Position numbers and translations under genes: made by a program. Below, piece after piece: positions 12,984 to 20,661 of a stretch of 35,841 bases of DNA; the stretch's first letter is position 1, and every line of letters begins with the position of its first letter. Source of the stretch: a virus; IMG/VR virus record IMGVR_UViG_3300011126_000024, positions 1 to 35,841 of that record; one strand, given 5' to 3'. The notes below the pieces were generated by a model. That model was given only the letters and a program-made list of their open reading frames with translations, was not told where the DNA came from and ran no database searches.

Positions 12984-12991
12984 CAAATATA
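12984..12991 (-). promoter_or_regulatory. Bacteroidetes-type -7 box (TATATTTG) before the metallophosphoesterase
   Basis: The minus strand reads TATATTTG, 20 bp before the ATG at 12963, in a 40-bp gap between holin and metallophosphoesterase. No clear -33 TTG is visible. It may give a late or constitutive transcript for the last four genes. Confidence 0.5.
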
Positions 12992-13003
12992 AACTATTTT
13001 TTT

Positions 13004-13474
13004 TTAATCGTCCTTTCTTAACGCCTTTTTATTTTCTTTGTATTTTTGTAGTAACTCGTTAAACCTTTCTAAAAGTCCTTTACCTGTTGCCGTTTTAAAT
13101 GATTCGTCTATACTAAAGAACTCAATAGAAATTAATATAACTGCAACTATTTTAGTCATAGCGTAGTCAACGTCTATAAATTGCTTTACAATATCATTAA
13201 CTATAAAATGCCCTAATATAAAAAAGGTTATTACCGTTAATTGATACACTAGCATTTTATTAACTAAGCCCTCTCTTAATCGTTTACTATTCCAATCTTC
13301 TTTTATTACTTTCGCTTTCCATAAACCTATTACGGTGTCAAGTATCACAAAAGCCCCTACTGCAATAAGCACTCCGAAAATAGGACTAATAAAAGAAATT
13401 AATACTGCGAAAATTTGAGCAAAGTAAAAACTCATCTTTTCAAAAAGGTTATTTAAGGCTGTTCTGTGTGGCAT
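13004..13474 (-). CDS. Holin-like membrane protein
   Basis: A 156-residue protein with three to four membrane segments (about 15-50 FYFAQIFAVLISFISPIFGV and VGAFVILDTVIGLW, 75-93 and 105-118) and a charged, lysine-rich C-terminus (LLQKYKENKKALRKDD). The LDTVIGLWKAK motif resembles the toxin-secretion/phage lysis holin family. It would form the inner-membrane lesion that lets the M15 endolysin out. It follows the carbohydrate esterase with one base between. A later start at M14 is possible. Confidence 0.75.
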   Translation of the reverse strand: MPHRTALNNLFEKMSFYFAQIFAVLISFISPIFGVLIAVGAFVILDTVIGLWKAKVIKEDWNSKRLREGLVNKMLVYQLTVITFFILGHFIVNDIVKQFIDVDYAMTKIVAVILISIEFFSIDESFKTATGKGLLERFNELLQKYKENKKALRKDD

Positions 13475-13475
13475 T

Positions 13476-14234
13476 TTATAAGTCTGCTATTATTAAAGGT
13501 TTTTGATAGTCATCCCATATTTTCAAATAACCATCTACGCTAGGGTGCTTATCGTCTATATTCCAATCTATTACTGTTGGAGTAAATAACCTTCTGTTGT
13601 TAGTATCTAAATTAGTAAATGCTAATTTACCTGAATTCACTTCTGCTTTATATGGTCTACCTAAACTTGGCGGATCAATAATATCATATTGATAAATCTT
13701 TAAATTAGCGTTGCCAGTTTCTGTTACAATATCATTAAAAAGGTTTGTTAAATTAGTTTGATAAGCGTTAGCATCTACTAGCGTTTTACTGTCTTGCTCT
13801 CCTTGCCACCAAATTAACCCCTCAAATATATAAGACTTGCCCCTATTATCCATCCATGTTTTAGCGTTCTGTATTGCTGCTATTGCTTCATCATACAACT
13901 CTGCTACACTGGCTACATTCCAATCTACTATCCCTGCATCTTGTGCTAATCCTGCTCCACCTTTGGCGCATTTAACTATATAAACATCTCTACCTAATAA
14001 ATCTGCAATATCTTTAAAGTAGAACTCAATAGAACAACCGTTATTTTTATAAGCTAACGGAAATTGATTATTATTTAAAGTTGAGTCAATACAGGAAAAA
14101 TTAACTCCGTCTTTTAGTATTCTAGTGTTGATTTGTAATCCTGTATACTCCGCTTGTAAATCTAGTATTCCGTCAGTCTGTCCTGCACTCCAACTTTGTC
14201 CCATCGAAAGCCATATTTTATTCACTTGTGCCAT
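13476..14234 (-). CDS. SGNH/SASA-type carbohydrate esterase
   Basis: A 252-residue esterase. GQSWSAGQ (residues 12-19) carries the block I serine S14; WWQGEQD (142-148) matches the W-x-Q-G-E-x-D motif of sialate O-acetylesterase-like SASA enzymes; DDKHPS (227-232) supplies the catalytic histidine H230. The reaction would be removal of acetyl groups from cell-surface polysaccharide. Located after a LamG-like protein at the end of the structural block, it is probably a virion enzyme that opens the capsule or exopolysaccharide during adsorption. It has no signal peptide. Confidence 0.8.
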   Translation of the reverse strand: MAQVNKIWLSMGQSWSAGQTDGILDLQAEYTGLQINTRILKDGVNFSCIDSTLNNNQFPLAYKNNGCSIEFYFKDIADLLGRDVYIVKCAKGGAGLAQDAGIVDWNVASVAELYDEAIAAIQNAKTWMDNRGKSYIFEGLIWWQGEQDSKTLVDANAYQTNLTNLFNDIVTETGNANLKIYQYDIIDPPSLGRPYKAEVNSGKLAFTNLDTNNRRLFTPTVIDWNIDDKHPSVDGYLKIWDDYQKPLIIADL

Positions 14235-14236
14235 AA

Positions 14237-15007
14237 TTAATAAGGGTTTTCGTTACAATCTTTATCTATTGCGCTAACATTCACGCTAATTCCATCATTT
14301 GTAGATACACTATCTAATAAAGTCCAATCTGTTCCGTCAAAAGTATCATTATCGAAAATATATTGTTGTACCATATTGTCTAAAACATCACTTGTAATTC
14401 TCGGACTACCGCTATTGTTTAATGTCGCTGCTTCTGTGCTTGTTATTACGTCATTTGTCCATCCTACTTGGTTATAATAACCCTCGAAAAACTTAAAAGG
14501 TGCGGTTAAAAGCCTTGTAGTTCCGTATGTTGTAGGCAAAGCATTATTATATACTGTTGTTGGTATTGTTGTTGAAGTTCCTGCATCAGCTACACCATCA
14601 ACAAAGCAAGTCACAACACCATTGTTATAAGTTAGTATCAAATCATAAAAATCAGTCGTATTATTAAATTCTTTGACTGTTTTATAATTGCCAGAATTAG
14701 CCGAGCCATCACTAGATAGTGTCAGTGTTAAAGTATTGTCAACATTTAAAGTTCCTACAAATTGTTTTAAGTTTCCAGATACTTGAAAATTGCCAAATAA
14801 ATACTCTTGCGTTGCTACTCTTAACCTCCTAAATACAATTCTAACGCTCCATGTTTTACCAGTTCCACCTACTAAATCAGTAGTGGTTGTAGTTCCTTGC
14901 AAATAACTGTCCGTACCGTTTAAATAATAACTGCAATAGGTCTTATTAAAGTTAGGTGTAGAATTAATTACATTCCTTAAATTATCACTAAAATAATATC
15001 CATACAT
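14237..15007 (-). CDS. LamG/concanavalin-like virion protein
   Basis: A 256-residue beta-rich protein. Repeated strands such as GKTWSVRIVFRRLR, DFYDLILTYNNGVVTCFVDG and RLLTAPFKFFEGYYNQVGW are typical of the concanavalin/LamG jelly-roll fold, in which the D-G turn after a T-Y-N strand recurs. This fold binds sugars. It is rich in threonine and asparagine like other fibre proteins. It is next to the carbohydrate esterase, so the two may form a sugar-recognition and deacetylation unit on the particle. No signal peptide. Confidence 0.65.
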   Translation of the reverse strand: MYGYYFSDNLRNVINSTPNFNKTYCSYYLNGTDSYLQGTTTTTDLVGGTGKTWSVRIVFRRLRVATQEYLFGNFQVSGNLKQFVGTLNVDNTLTLTLSSDGSANSGNYKTVKEFNNTTDFYDLILTYNNGVVTCFVDGVADAGTSTTIPTTVYNNALPTTYGTTRLLTAPFKFFEGYYNQVGWTNDVITSTEAATLNNSGSPRITSDVLDNMVQQYIFDNDTFDGTDWTLLDSVSTNDGISVNVSAIDKDCNENPY

Positions 15008-15008
15008 A

Positions 15009-15290
15009 CTAGGCTACTATTAATGCGACAGAACCGCTAGTTAATGTAATTGCGCTAAATACGTCATCACCGAAAGAAGTAACTAAAACGCCTGCTTTTA
15101 TTCCTGTTGCTGGTGTTGTAATATAGTTAGCGGTAACATCTGCCACTACTCCGTTAACTTCTAAATTACCTATTACTGTATCTTCTGAAACGTAAAAGGC
15201 GTTAAATCTTTTTGCGGTGTAAGCGGTTGTATCATTTACTACTACTACTCCATCTTCTGCTGCCATTAAGGCTGTGTGTTGTTTGTTCAT
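15009..15290 (-). CDS. Small structural protein, possible decoration or adaptor
   Basis: A 93-residue beta-rich protein (EDGVVVVNDTTAYTAKRFNA, then GNLEVNGVVADVTANYI and a valine-rich end). It looks like a small virion protein such as a head decoration or tail adaptor. I do not recognise a family. It lies in a packed row between the tail-completion candidate and the LamG-like gene. Confidence 0.6.
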   Translation of the reverse strand: MNKQHTALMAAEDGVVVVNDTTAYTAKRFNAFYVSEDTVIGNLEVNGVVADVTANYITTPATGIKAGVLVTSFGDDVFSAITLTSGSVALIVA

Positions 15291-15300
15291 TTTTTTTATA

Positions 15301-15765
15301 TTATGTTAAAGGTATATTGCATTTGTTATAGTCGAAAGGTGTTCTAAATGTTACAGTCATTACCCACCCTGCTAACTCATCGTTAAACCTCTCTGTAAAA
15401 CTAGATAAACTACTACTCCTTACAATGTCGAATTTAATTCTATCTCCATCTACATCATAAAGAACAGTTCTATCAAAGTAGGCTAAATAGTCTAATAGTA
15501 TTTGGTGCATACTAGATTTTACAAAAACCTCGTTTTCTTCTCCATTCAATACTTGATCCATAACCAAAATATTAAAATTAAAAGTAACCGCTTTATCTTG
15601 TACACTACTACCGCTATCTTCTAACCAAAGTAACGGATAGTTGAAAGGTTGTAACTTGTCTCTCTCCACAACCTCCCACATATTACCATTACCAAAACTA
15701 TTAATTTGTAAATGGTTATCTGCGAAAGTATTACTTTCTAGTATTATCTTTTGGTAGTTTAGCAT
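15301..15765 (-). CDS. Neck or tail-completion protein candidate
   Basis: A 154-residue protein with alternating strands (KAVTFNFNILVMDQVLNG, GWVMTVTFRTPFDYNKCNIP) and a central helix (VKSSMHQILLDYLAYFDRTV). This is the usual pattern of phage tail-terminator or head-tail joining proteins. It follows the DUF6712-like connector candidate, supporting a neck role. The assignment is by position and fold impression. Confidence 0.55.
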   Translation of the reverse strand: MLNYQKIILESNTFADNHLQINSFGNGNMWEVVERDKLQPFNYPLLWLEDSGSSVQDKAVTFNFNILVMDQVLNGEENEVFVKSSMHQILLDYLAYFDRTVLYDVDGDRIKFDIVRSSSLSSFTERFNDELAGWVMTVTFRTPFDYNKCNIPLT

Positions 15766-15795
15766 TAAAATACTTTTTTAGTTTTTTGTCTATGT

Positions 15796-16353
15796 TTACA
15801 AACTTCCTCGAAGTTTCAGACGTTGTTTTTTTTCTTCCCACGATTCTGTACCTAAGTAAAAAGGGTTAGTAAATGCGTTAGTATCTGGTATAATATCCCA
15901 CGTATTAGGGCTTTGTAAGTAAGTAGGAAATAAAGATGTATTACCGCACAAATAATCTATTAAACGCTTCTTATAGAATTGTGCTTTGTTATCCCATCTA
16001 TCCATTAAATAGCGCATATCTGTATAAGATACACTAGAACTATTTTCGCTAGATTTCTTCATTACCCCCTTGTCTCTATATTTATAAAGTAGGTCGGTGC
16101 TAAGTTCCATTTGTACGAACTTAACTAACATAGGTGCTATGTAATCACTAATTAAAGTGTCCTCGTCTGCGTTGGTAGTTGCTGCTTCTATCTTTGTTTT
16201 CAAGTCCTCGTATAAAGCAGAACCTAAACACGGTAAAAGGTGCATCTCTTGCGCATCTGCAATAGATGGAAGTATCTCTTTTACATCTACGTTCTCGTCA
16301 ATGCTAGTATTCTCTTTTAAATACTCCTCACTTATAAATAATACGTTCGCCAT
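15796..16353 (-). CDS. Head-tail connector candidate (DUF6712-like)
   Basis: A 185-residue, mostly helical protein. The opening (MANVLFISEEYLKENTSIDE, then DVKEILPSIADAQEMHLLPC) and the middle (YIAPMLVKFVQMELSTDLL) fit the adaptor proteins that dock under the portal (gp6 type), and resemble the Bacteroidetes DUF6712 family. The C-terminus ends in SWEEKKQRLKLRGSL. It lies between a short basic gene after the portal and the tail-completion candidate. Confidence 0.65.
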   Translation of the reverse strand: MANVLFISEEYLKENTSIDENVDVKEILPSIADAQEMHLLPCLGSALYEDLKTKIEAATTNADEDTLISDYIAPMLVKFVQMELSTDLLYKYRDKGVMKKSSENSSSVSYTDMRYLMDRWDNKAQFYKKRLIDYLCGNTSLFPTYLQSPNTWDIIPDTNAFTNPFYLGTESWEEKKQRLKLRGSL

Positions 16354-16520
16354 TACATTAAATCATTTTCTAATTTGTAGTTAAGTCTAAAACCTTTTGC
16401 TTCGCTGCTATGTGGTCTTTCTATCATTGCTTCAACTCCATTAGAATAGTATTCTAACTTGCGCTTTAACTTTTGATAAGAACTTATTTTTTCTTTTTTC
16501 TTACTAATCTGCTTTCCCAT
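16353..16520 (-). CDS. Short basic protein overlapping the portal end
   Basis: A 55-residue, strongly basic protein from ATG 16520 (MGKQISKKKEKISSYQKLKR). An alternative ATG at 16571 gives 72 residues but would overlap the portal by 88 bp; 16520 still overlaps by 37 bp. No family recognised. The stop overlaps the connector start, so it is probably translated in series. Confidence 0.55.
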   Translation of the reverse strand: MGKQISKKKEKISSYQKLKRKLEYYSNGVEAMIERPHSSEAKGFRLNYKLENDLM

Positions 16521-18379
16521 GTGTGTCTGCAATACGGTATTCTTATATTTGTCCCCTTTCTTGTGTACCATCCTCCACGTGATACAAAGACATCCAATCC
16601 TTGCCCATTACGAAGTCTGCTAATATCCTCAATAGTCCAAGACTTAACAGAAGATAAAGCCATTAACTGCTTACAAAAAGGTCTGCTACCTTTTCCATTA
16701 GGGTCTAAACTTGGTGCGCCTGCTCTCTCTACATATTTATAAACTATAAATACTTCATCCTCATTAGCATTATCTACACCCTCTTTAGTTACCTCTACTT
16801 CTCCCTCATTAATAGTTACTAAACCCTCTTTAGACATTCTATCTAATTCTGACATAATAGTTTCGGGCTTCTCTTTTAAAACCTTTGCTACTTCCTCTAT
16901 TGGTGTATTAGGGTTATCTTTTAAGATACCTAGTATAGCACCTTGCAACTCTGTAACCTCTGCAAATTTAAACTTTTCCGCTTCCTCAATACTTCCAAAC
17001 ATTACCTCCTTACTATCTAGTAACTCGTAGTCCTCGTCATTAACTCCACACTCTCCAAAGTGTTGTAGTATTAAACTATCTGTATCTTCACTAGAAAATG
17101 AAGTAGTATTAGTAGTTATTACTTCCTGCTTTATCTCTGCACCTTGCAAACCTATTAACGCTCTTATCTCGCTATTAGTCATATTGTCTAATATCTTAGT
17201 AGCAACTAATGGAGACAACTGCCCTAACGCTAAAGCCACTTCATTAACTTGCTCTGTCTCTCCGTACGGTGTAGCCTCTATAATATTTATCTTTGCATCT
17301 GCACCTTTAAAATATAGTAAGTCATTCCAAAACTTTTCTAAGATTCTTTGACGGTTTGCTGTGTAGGTGTTTTGCATTAACTCAAACGCTTCTACCATTT
17401 CAGTACGTCCGCCTAATTGCCCTGCTTCTTTAACTCCAAATAACATTGGAGAAGTAATATTGTGAGAAGTAAACAAGTTATCTCTAACCGCTTCTTTTAA
17501 AGTGTTAAACCTATCATCGTGTCCGTTAGTAGGAATTGGAATTATCTCTGCGTTCTTACTGTCTGGATCATTAAAGTTAAGTACAAAAGAACCCCCTGCT
17601 CCATCTCCTCCAAACTTCTTTTTAATCTGTCTTTCTATTTCTTGCTTTTGCTCTGGCTCTGGATGACCGTTATAAAAGTTAATTAAAAAACCTGCACTAA
17701 ATCCATTCTTTACATTTTGAAGTAAGTAGTTCCCTATTCTCCAATCTAACTCAATGTAACCATTAGCAGCCAAATAGTCGGGCAATGCGTAAGGCTCGTT
17801 CCCTGCTCTGTAAATAGAATAATCTACCAAGTAATTAACTCCGCTTTTAAACTCTCCCTCGAACGTTCTAAACTCTTTAAAATCTTCGTTTTGTTGTGGC
17901 TTTCTACATTCCCAATCACTAGTATAATACCATCTGTCTGCATCCTCTTTATCTCTTCTAATATTGCTAAAAGATAAATGACAAGCGTTAACTCCTTTAC
18001 CGTCTTTAGTTTGAATTAACTCTACATAAAAACCGCCAAATATAACTAAGTCAGTACTTAACTTTCTGTTTAAATCGTCTGCATCTTCGTACTCGTTTAC
18101 ACTTCTAATAGTTGCCTTTGCTAGTGCTAGACTTGCTACATCTGTATAATGCTTAACCTCTAAACCATTACCCACAATATAGTTAATCTTACCGTTACAT
18201 ATTGCTGCGTGTGTTGGGGACTTATCGTAGTTGTCTTGTAAGTATCTAGGGTAGTTATTTACATAACCCTCTCCATCTCCAAATATGATCCAGTCAACAT
18301 TTTTCTTTTCAAAAATTACAGGCGGTTTATGTGCATCAAAAGAGATGAAACTAAAACTATATTTTTCTTTATTATCCAT
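16484..18379 (-). CDS. Portal protein with winged-helix-like and MuF-like C-terminal extension
   Basis: A 631-residue protein. Residues 1-420 are portal-like: WIIFGDGEGYVNNYPRYL (30-47), the DLVIFGGFYVELI strand (110-122) and the stem region SPMLFGVKEAGQLGGRTEM (310-328). Residues about 478-534 (LQGAILGILKDNPNTPIEEV through GLVTINEGEVEVTKEG) form a winged-helix-like domain. Residues 546-622 carry RPFCKQLM, RGGWYTRKG and PYCRHTW, the cysteine and histidine pattern of MuF/gp7-type minor head proteins. The portal ring is the DNA entry gate; the extension may combine portal and minor head functions. It overlaps the upstream gene by 8 bp. Confidence 0.8.
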   Translation of the reverse strand: MDNKEKYSFSFISFDAHKPPVIFEKKNVDWIIFGDGEGYVNNYPRYLQDNYDKSPTHAAICNGKINYIVGNGLEVKHYTDVASLALAKATIRSVNEYEDADDLNRKLSTDLVIFGGFYVELIQTKDGKGVNACHLSFSNIRRDKEDADRWYYTSDWECRKPQQNEDFKEFRTFEGEFKSGVNYLVDYSIYRAGNEPYALPDYLAANGYIELDWRIGNYLLQNVKNGFSAGFLINFYNGHPEPEQKQEIERQIKKKFGGDGAGGSFVLNFNDPDSKNAEIIPIPTNGHDDRFNTLKEAVRDNLFTSHNITSPMLFGVKEAGQLGGRTEMVEAFELMQNTYTANRQRILEKFWNDLLYFKGADAKINIIEATPYGETEQVNEVALALGQLSPLVATKILDNMTNSEIRALIGLQGAEIKQEVITTNTTSFSSEDTDSLILQHFGECGVNDEDYELLDSKEVMFGSIEEAEKFKFAEVTELQGAILGILKDNPNTPIEEVAKVLKEKPETIMSELDRMSKEGLVTINEGEVEVTKEGVDNANEDEVFIVYKYVERAGAPSLDPNGKGSRPFCKQLMALSSVKSWTIEDISRLRNGQGLDVFVSRGGWYTRKGTNIRIPYCRHTWESRLVRKKKK

Positions 18380-18734
18380 TGTAAACTACGTATGTTTTGC
18401 CATTTAAGGCGGTTGGTGTTGTCGGTGCGGTTCTAGTATCAAAGACTTTCATAAAGCCATCACAAAGTAGATTCTCATTTAAGGTAATATCTTCAACCTC
18501 GTATAACTCCCATTCGTATTGACCTTTATTAGTAAAAGTAATATCCGTACCCTCTGTTATTTCAAAGGTGTATCTATTACCTGCAATAGTAGGAACGAGT
18601 GTAAGCGTTTGAGTTACCTTAGTACTACCACCTATAAAACTAAATTTGTAAGTCCTAGCGGTGTAAATAGATTTATCCAAGATATTAGATAAAGCAAATT
18701 CATTTAATATACCTTTATGAATTGCTATTGTCAT
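18372..18734 (-). CDS. Small structural-type protein, unknown function
   Basis: A 120-residue beta-rich protein (TYKFSFIGGSTKVTQTLTLV, NRYTFEITEGTDITFTNKGQ, YEWELYEVEDI). It resembles an immunoglobulin-like or beta-sandwich virion component. The C-terminus (PTALNGKTYVVYNG) is unremarkable. It overlaps the 61-residue gene upstream and the portal downstream, placing it in the second head-gene operon. Confidence 0.65.
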   Translation of the reverse strand: MTIAIHKGILNEFALSNILDKSIYTARTYKFSFIGGSTKVTQTLTLVPTIAGNRYTFEITEGTDITFTNKGQYEWELYEVEDITLNENLLCDGFMKVFDTRTAPTTPTALNGKTYVVYNG

Positions 18735-18900
18735 CTTCTTTATCTTCTTTAATTCCTTTAAATTTCTTTGCTTTCTTTTCTTTCTTGAAAACGTCTGCTC
18801 CTAACTTAATTAGTAAGTCTTTATTCTCTTCGCAAATAAGAATACCTCTGTACCCTTTGCCGTTGAAATTATGCCCTAGTAAATTATCTTTAAACTCCAT
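18715..18900 (-). CDS. Small basic/acidic protein, first gene after the octamer dyads
   Basis: A 61-residue protein from ATG 18900: an N-terminal part (MEFKDNLLGHNFNGKGYRGI) and a lysine-rich then acidic tail (KKEKKAKKFKGIKEDKEDDN). A longer reading from a TTG at 18987 is rejected because that codon overlaps the promoter-like box TACTTTG. The start of this protein resembles small portal-operon proteins that end in a charged linker. Function unknown. Confidence 0.6.
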   Translation of the reverse strand: MEFKDNLLGHNFNGKGYRGILICEENKDLLIKLGADVFKKEKKAKKFKGIKEDKEDDNSNS

Positions 18901-18984
18901 ACTAGTAAAGTATAAAAAATAATTAAAAATGATTTTTATTAGGAATTGTAAAATATTATTTAATATATTTGTGTTCGATAACAC

Positions 18985-18991
18985 CAAAGTA
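18985..18991 (-). promoter_or_regulatory. Promoter-like box TACTTTG adjoining octamer copy B
   Basis: On the minus strand TACTTTG (18991-18985) directly follows copy B, within CCTACTTTGGT, a block shared with element A. It lies 85 bp upstream of the ATG at 18900 and after the terminator at 19056-19090, so it is the likely start of the portal-connector-lysis transcript. Confidence 0.45.
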
Positions 18992-19043
18992 GGGAGCGTT
19001 TTAATGCTATCTACTGACTGTTATGCACCGTTTTAATGGTGCA
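18989..19043 (-). repeat. Paired octamer dyads E and B, 32 bp apart
   Basis: On the minus strand copy E is TGCACC-ATTAAAAC-GGTGCA (19043-19024), a 6-bp perfect dyad, and copy B is CTAC-at-AGC... with core ATTAAAAC at 19005-18998 and arms AGC/GCT extended by GTAG/CTAC. Cores are 32 bp apart, as for D and C, but in the opposite genome orientation. The stretch between keeps ATAAC and AGATAG. E has different arms from the other copies, yet they stay complementary. Confidence 0.75.
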
Positions 19044-19055
19044 AGTATTAAACAT

Positions 19056-19090
19056 AAAAGCCTTACCCAAATTAATGAGTAAGGCTTTTT
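19056..19090 (-). terminator. Terminator after the tail-tube candidate (possibly bidirectional)
   Basis: AAAAGCCTTAC (19056-19066) and GTAAGGCTTTT (19079-19089) form an 11-bp stem with a 12-base loop. T-runs occur on both strands. It lies 24 bp after the stop of the 19114-19638 gene, and separates the capsid block from the portal block. Confidence 0.75.
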
Positions 19091-19113
19091 AGATTTACAC
19101 CCTCCTTTATTGT

Positions 19114-19638
19114 TTATGCAATAGTTAACCCTGCAACTACTCCCGAATCAACGAAGTAAGGGTAGTGAGATTCTTTAGCAGTTAAACCGATAGTATAACC
19201 TTGCTTGTCTCCGTATGCTTTACCTGTTGCCGCTTGGTTAGTTCCTCCCTGCTTCATCGCTCCTCTATCAAAACCTAAAGCAACAAACTGTCCATCTGAC
19301 AACTTAGCAATAGCAACTAACTTTCTAGCCGTTGCCATAAGTTTTAACTCTTCGCTTTTTGCTGCGCTTAGTTTGTCAATAGTGAAGTTTAGAACATTCT
19401 CAACAAAGAAAGTACCGTTTTCTGCGCTTCTGTTTTCAGTTGCAGTTAAATCAGCATCTTCTTGCTCTAATTCATATTTGTAAAAAGAAGTTACTCCCTC
19501 TTGTGCAATTGCAGATATAGTACCTGCTGCCTCTGTGAATGAAGTAATCTCCGAAAAGTTACCTAAAAGGATATACTCAATACCTCCTACATTGTCGGCA
19601 CAGTCTAAAGTAAATCCGCTTGTTAATAAACACGCCAT
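19114..19638 (-). CDS. Tail-tube (major tail protein) candidate
   Basis: A 174-residue protein starting MACLLTSGFTLDCADNVGGI. It is rich in strands and small residues, with FYKYELEQEDADLTATENRS, NGTFFVENVLNFTIDKL and a helix rich in alanine and lysine. The pattern fits tail-tube proteins of Bacteroidetes phages, in which a C-x-x-x-x-G-G-I start and an E-N-G-T-x-F-x-E strand recur. It is enclosed by terminators on both sides, right after the major capsid gene, as expected for a highly expressed structural protein. An alternative is a head decoration protein. Confidence 0.6.
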   Translation of the reverse strand: MACLLTSGFTLDCADNVGGIEYILLGNFSEITSFTEAAGTISAIAQEGVTSFYKYELEQEDADLTATENRSAENGTFFVENVLNFTIDKLSAAKSEELKLMATARKLVAIAKLSDGQFVALGFDRGAMKQGGTNQAATGKAYGDKQGYTIGLTAKESHYPYFVDSGVVAGLTIA

Positions 19639-19657
19639 ATTATTTTATATTTTTTAT

Positions 19658-19689
19658 AAAAAAAGGGTAGTAGTACATTACCACCACCC
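19658..19689 (-). terminator. Strong terminator after the major capsid gene
   Basis: On the minus strand GGGTGGTGGTA and TACTACTACCC form an 11-bp stem with two G-U pairs around a 3-base loop, followed by TTTTTTT. It lies between the major capsid and tail-tube candidate genes and may set their relative dosage. Confidence 0.85.
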
Positions 19690-19714
19690 TCTTCTATTAG
19701 TTATTATTTAGTTA

Positions 19715-20650
19715 TTAAGGTACTAAAGTAAATTCTACAACCTCTTCTGTAAAGAATACTTGTGTTCCTCTTTTGAAGTTACAGTCAAAGAAAATGTTCT
19801 TTTCAGTAACAGGATCCAATCTTACTTCTAAGTTATCTTGCTCTTCGTCTCCATCCATTCCGATAACTAAGTTACCATTCCAAGTAAGAAACATTCTATC
19901 CAATCCTACTAAACCATCTGTTGGTCTAATTGCTACGTTGGTTCCGTGTAGTTTTGTTACACCGTCCTCTCCTACATAGTGGTAAAGGTTAGCGTTAATC
20001 AAAGCAATTACGTAATAATCGTACCACTCTCTAGGTAAGAACAAAGACAAATCTTCTCTACCTCTAATGTTTTGAGGAATAGATAAAAACATTCCTTGCA
20101 ATAAAGAAATGATGTTAGTAGTAGAAACTCCTGTTGCAACTGTTACCGCTCCTGTGTTTCCGTCTACTGGAGAACCTGCATCTATCTGCTTAACCCAACC
20201 ATCATAGTAAGATAAATTGTTCGTTCCGCTTCCAGTATCGCCAGCCCAATCGCTAACTTCTAATTGCTTTTTGATACCTTCCATTTTTTGCTGCATAAAT
20301 GCTGCATCAACTTCCGCAGGCAATACTTTGTCTCCTGCTGCACCTTGTGCCATATAAATTTGAGCATATTTACCTACTAGGTCTTTAGCACAAAGGTTTT
20401 CATAAATAGCAACATCACCTACTGTGATAGTTCTATCTGTTAAAGTTGTAGTTCCACTTGCTGAACGTGTACAGTTAGCACCGTCTTGGAATACTACATC
20501 AGAAGTAAGATAGTGCATTTTAGAACTACCCTTGATTCCTAATTGTTTAGTCGCTAGGGCTGCCGTATCAGAAGATACTTGAACCGCTGCTATTAATGGA
20601 AAGTCTGCGTTTTCGATATACGCGCTTAATCCTGCTACATTAAAACTCAT
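19715..20650 (-). CDS. Major capsid protein (HK97-fold type)
   Basis: A 311-residue protein with the composition and position of a major capsid protein: protease and scaffold-like genes directly upstream, a strong terminator downstream. The sequence has a short N-terminal arm (MSFNVAGLSAYIENADFPLI), a long helical and loop segment (EVDAAFMQQKMEGIKKQLEV), the P-domain-like REWYDYYVIALINANLYHY and a closing strand (RGTQVFFTEEVVEFTLVP). I do not see a specific family signature by eye, so the fold is inferred from layout. Confidence 0.75.
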   Translation of the reverse strand: MSFNVAGLSAYIENADFPLIAAVQVSSDTAALATKQLGIKGSSKMHYLTSDVVFQDGANCTRSASGTTTLTDRTITVGDVAIYENLCAKDLVGKYAQIYMAQGAAGDKVLPAEVDAAFMQQKMEGIKKQLEVSDWAGDTGSGTNNLSYYDGWVKQIDAGSPVDGNTGAVTVATGVSTTNIISLLQGMFLSIPQNIRGREDLSLFLPREWYDYYVIALINANLYHYVGEDGVTKLHGTNVAIRPTDGLVGLDRMFLTWNGNLVIGMDGDEEQDNLEVRLDPVTEKNIFFDCNFKRGTQVFFTEEVVEFTLVP

Positions 20651-20661
20651 AATTGTTTTTT

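Noticed and set aside
18901-18987. Extension of the 61-residue gene to a TTG at 18987
   Set aside because: The TTG overlaps the promoter-like box TACTTTG, and the added residues (LSNTNILNNILQFLIKIIFN) come from AT-rich non-coding sequence.
333-19043. Octamer dyads as recombinase sites that invert DNA
   Set aside because: Opposite orientations and a fixed 8-base spacer would fit, but inversion would flip 18 kb of one-directional genes and no recombinase gene is seen in the closed genome. Reads of both orientations would be needed to reopen this.
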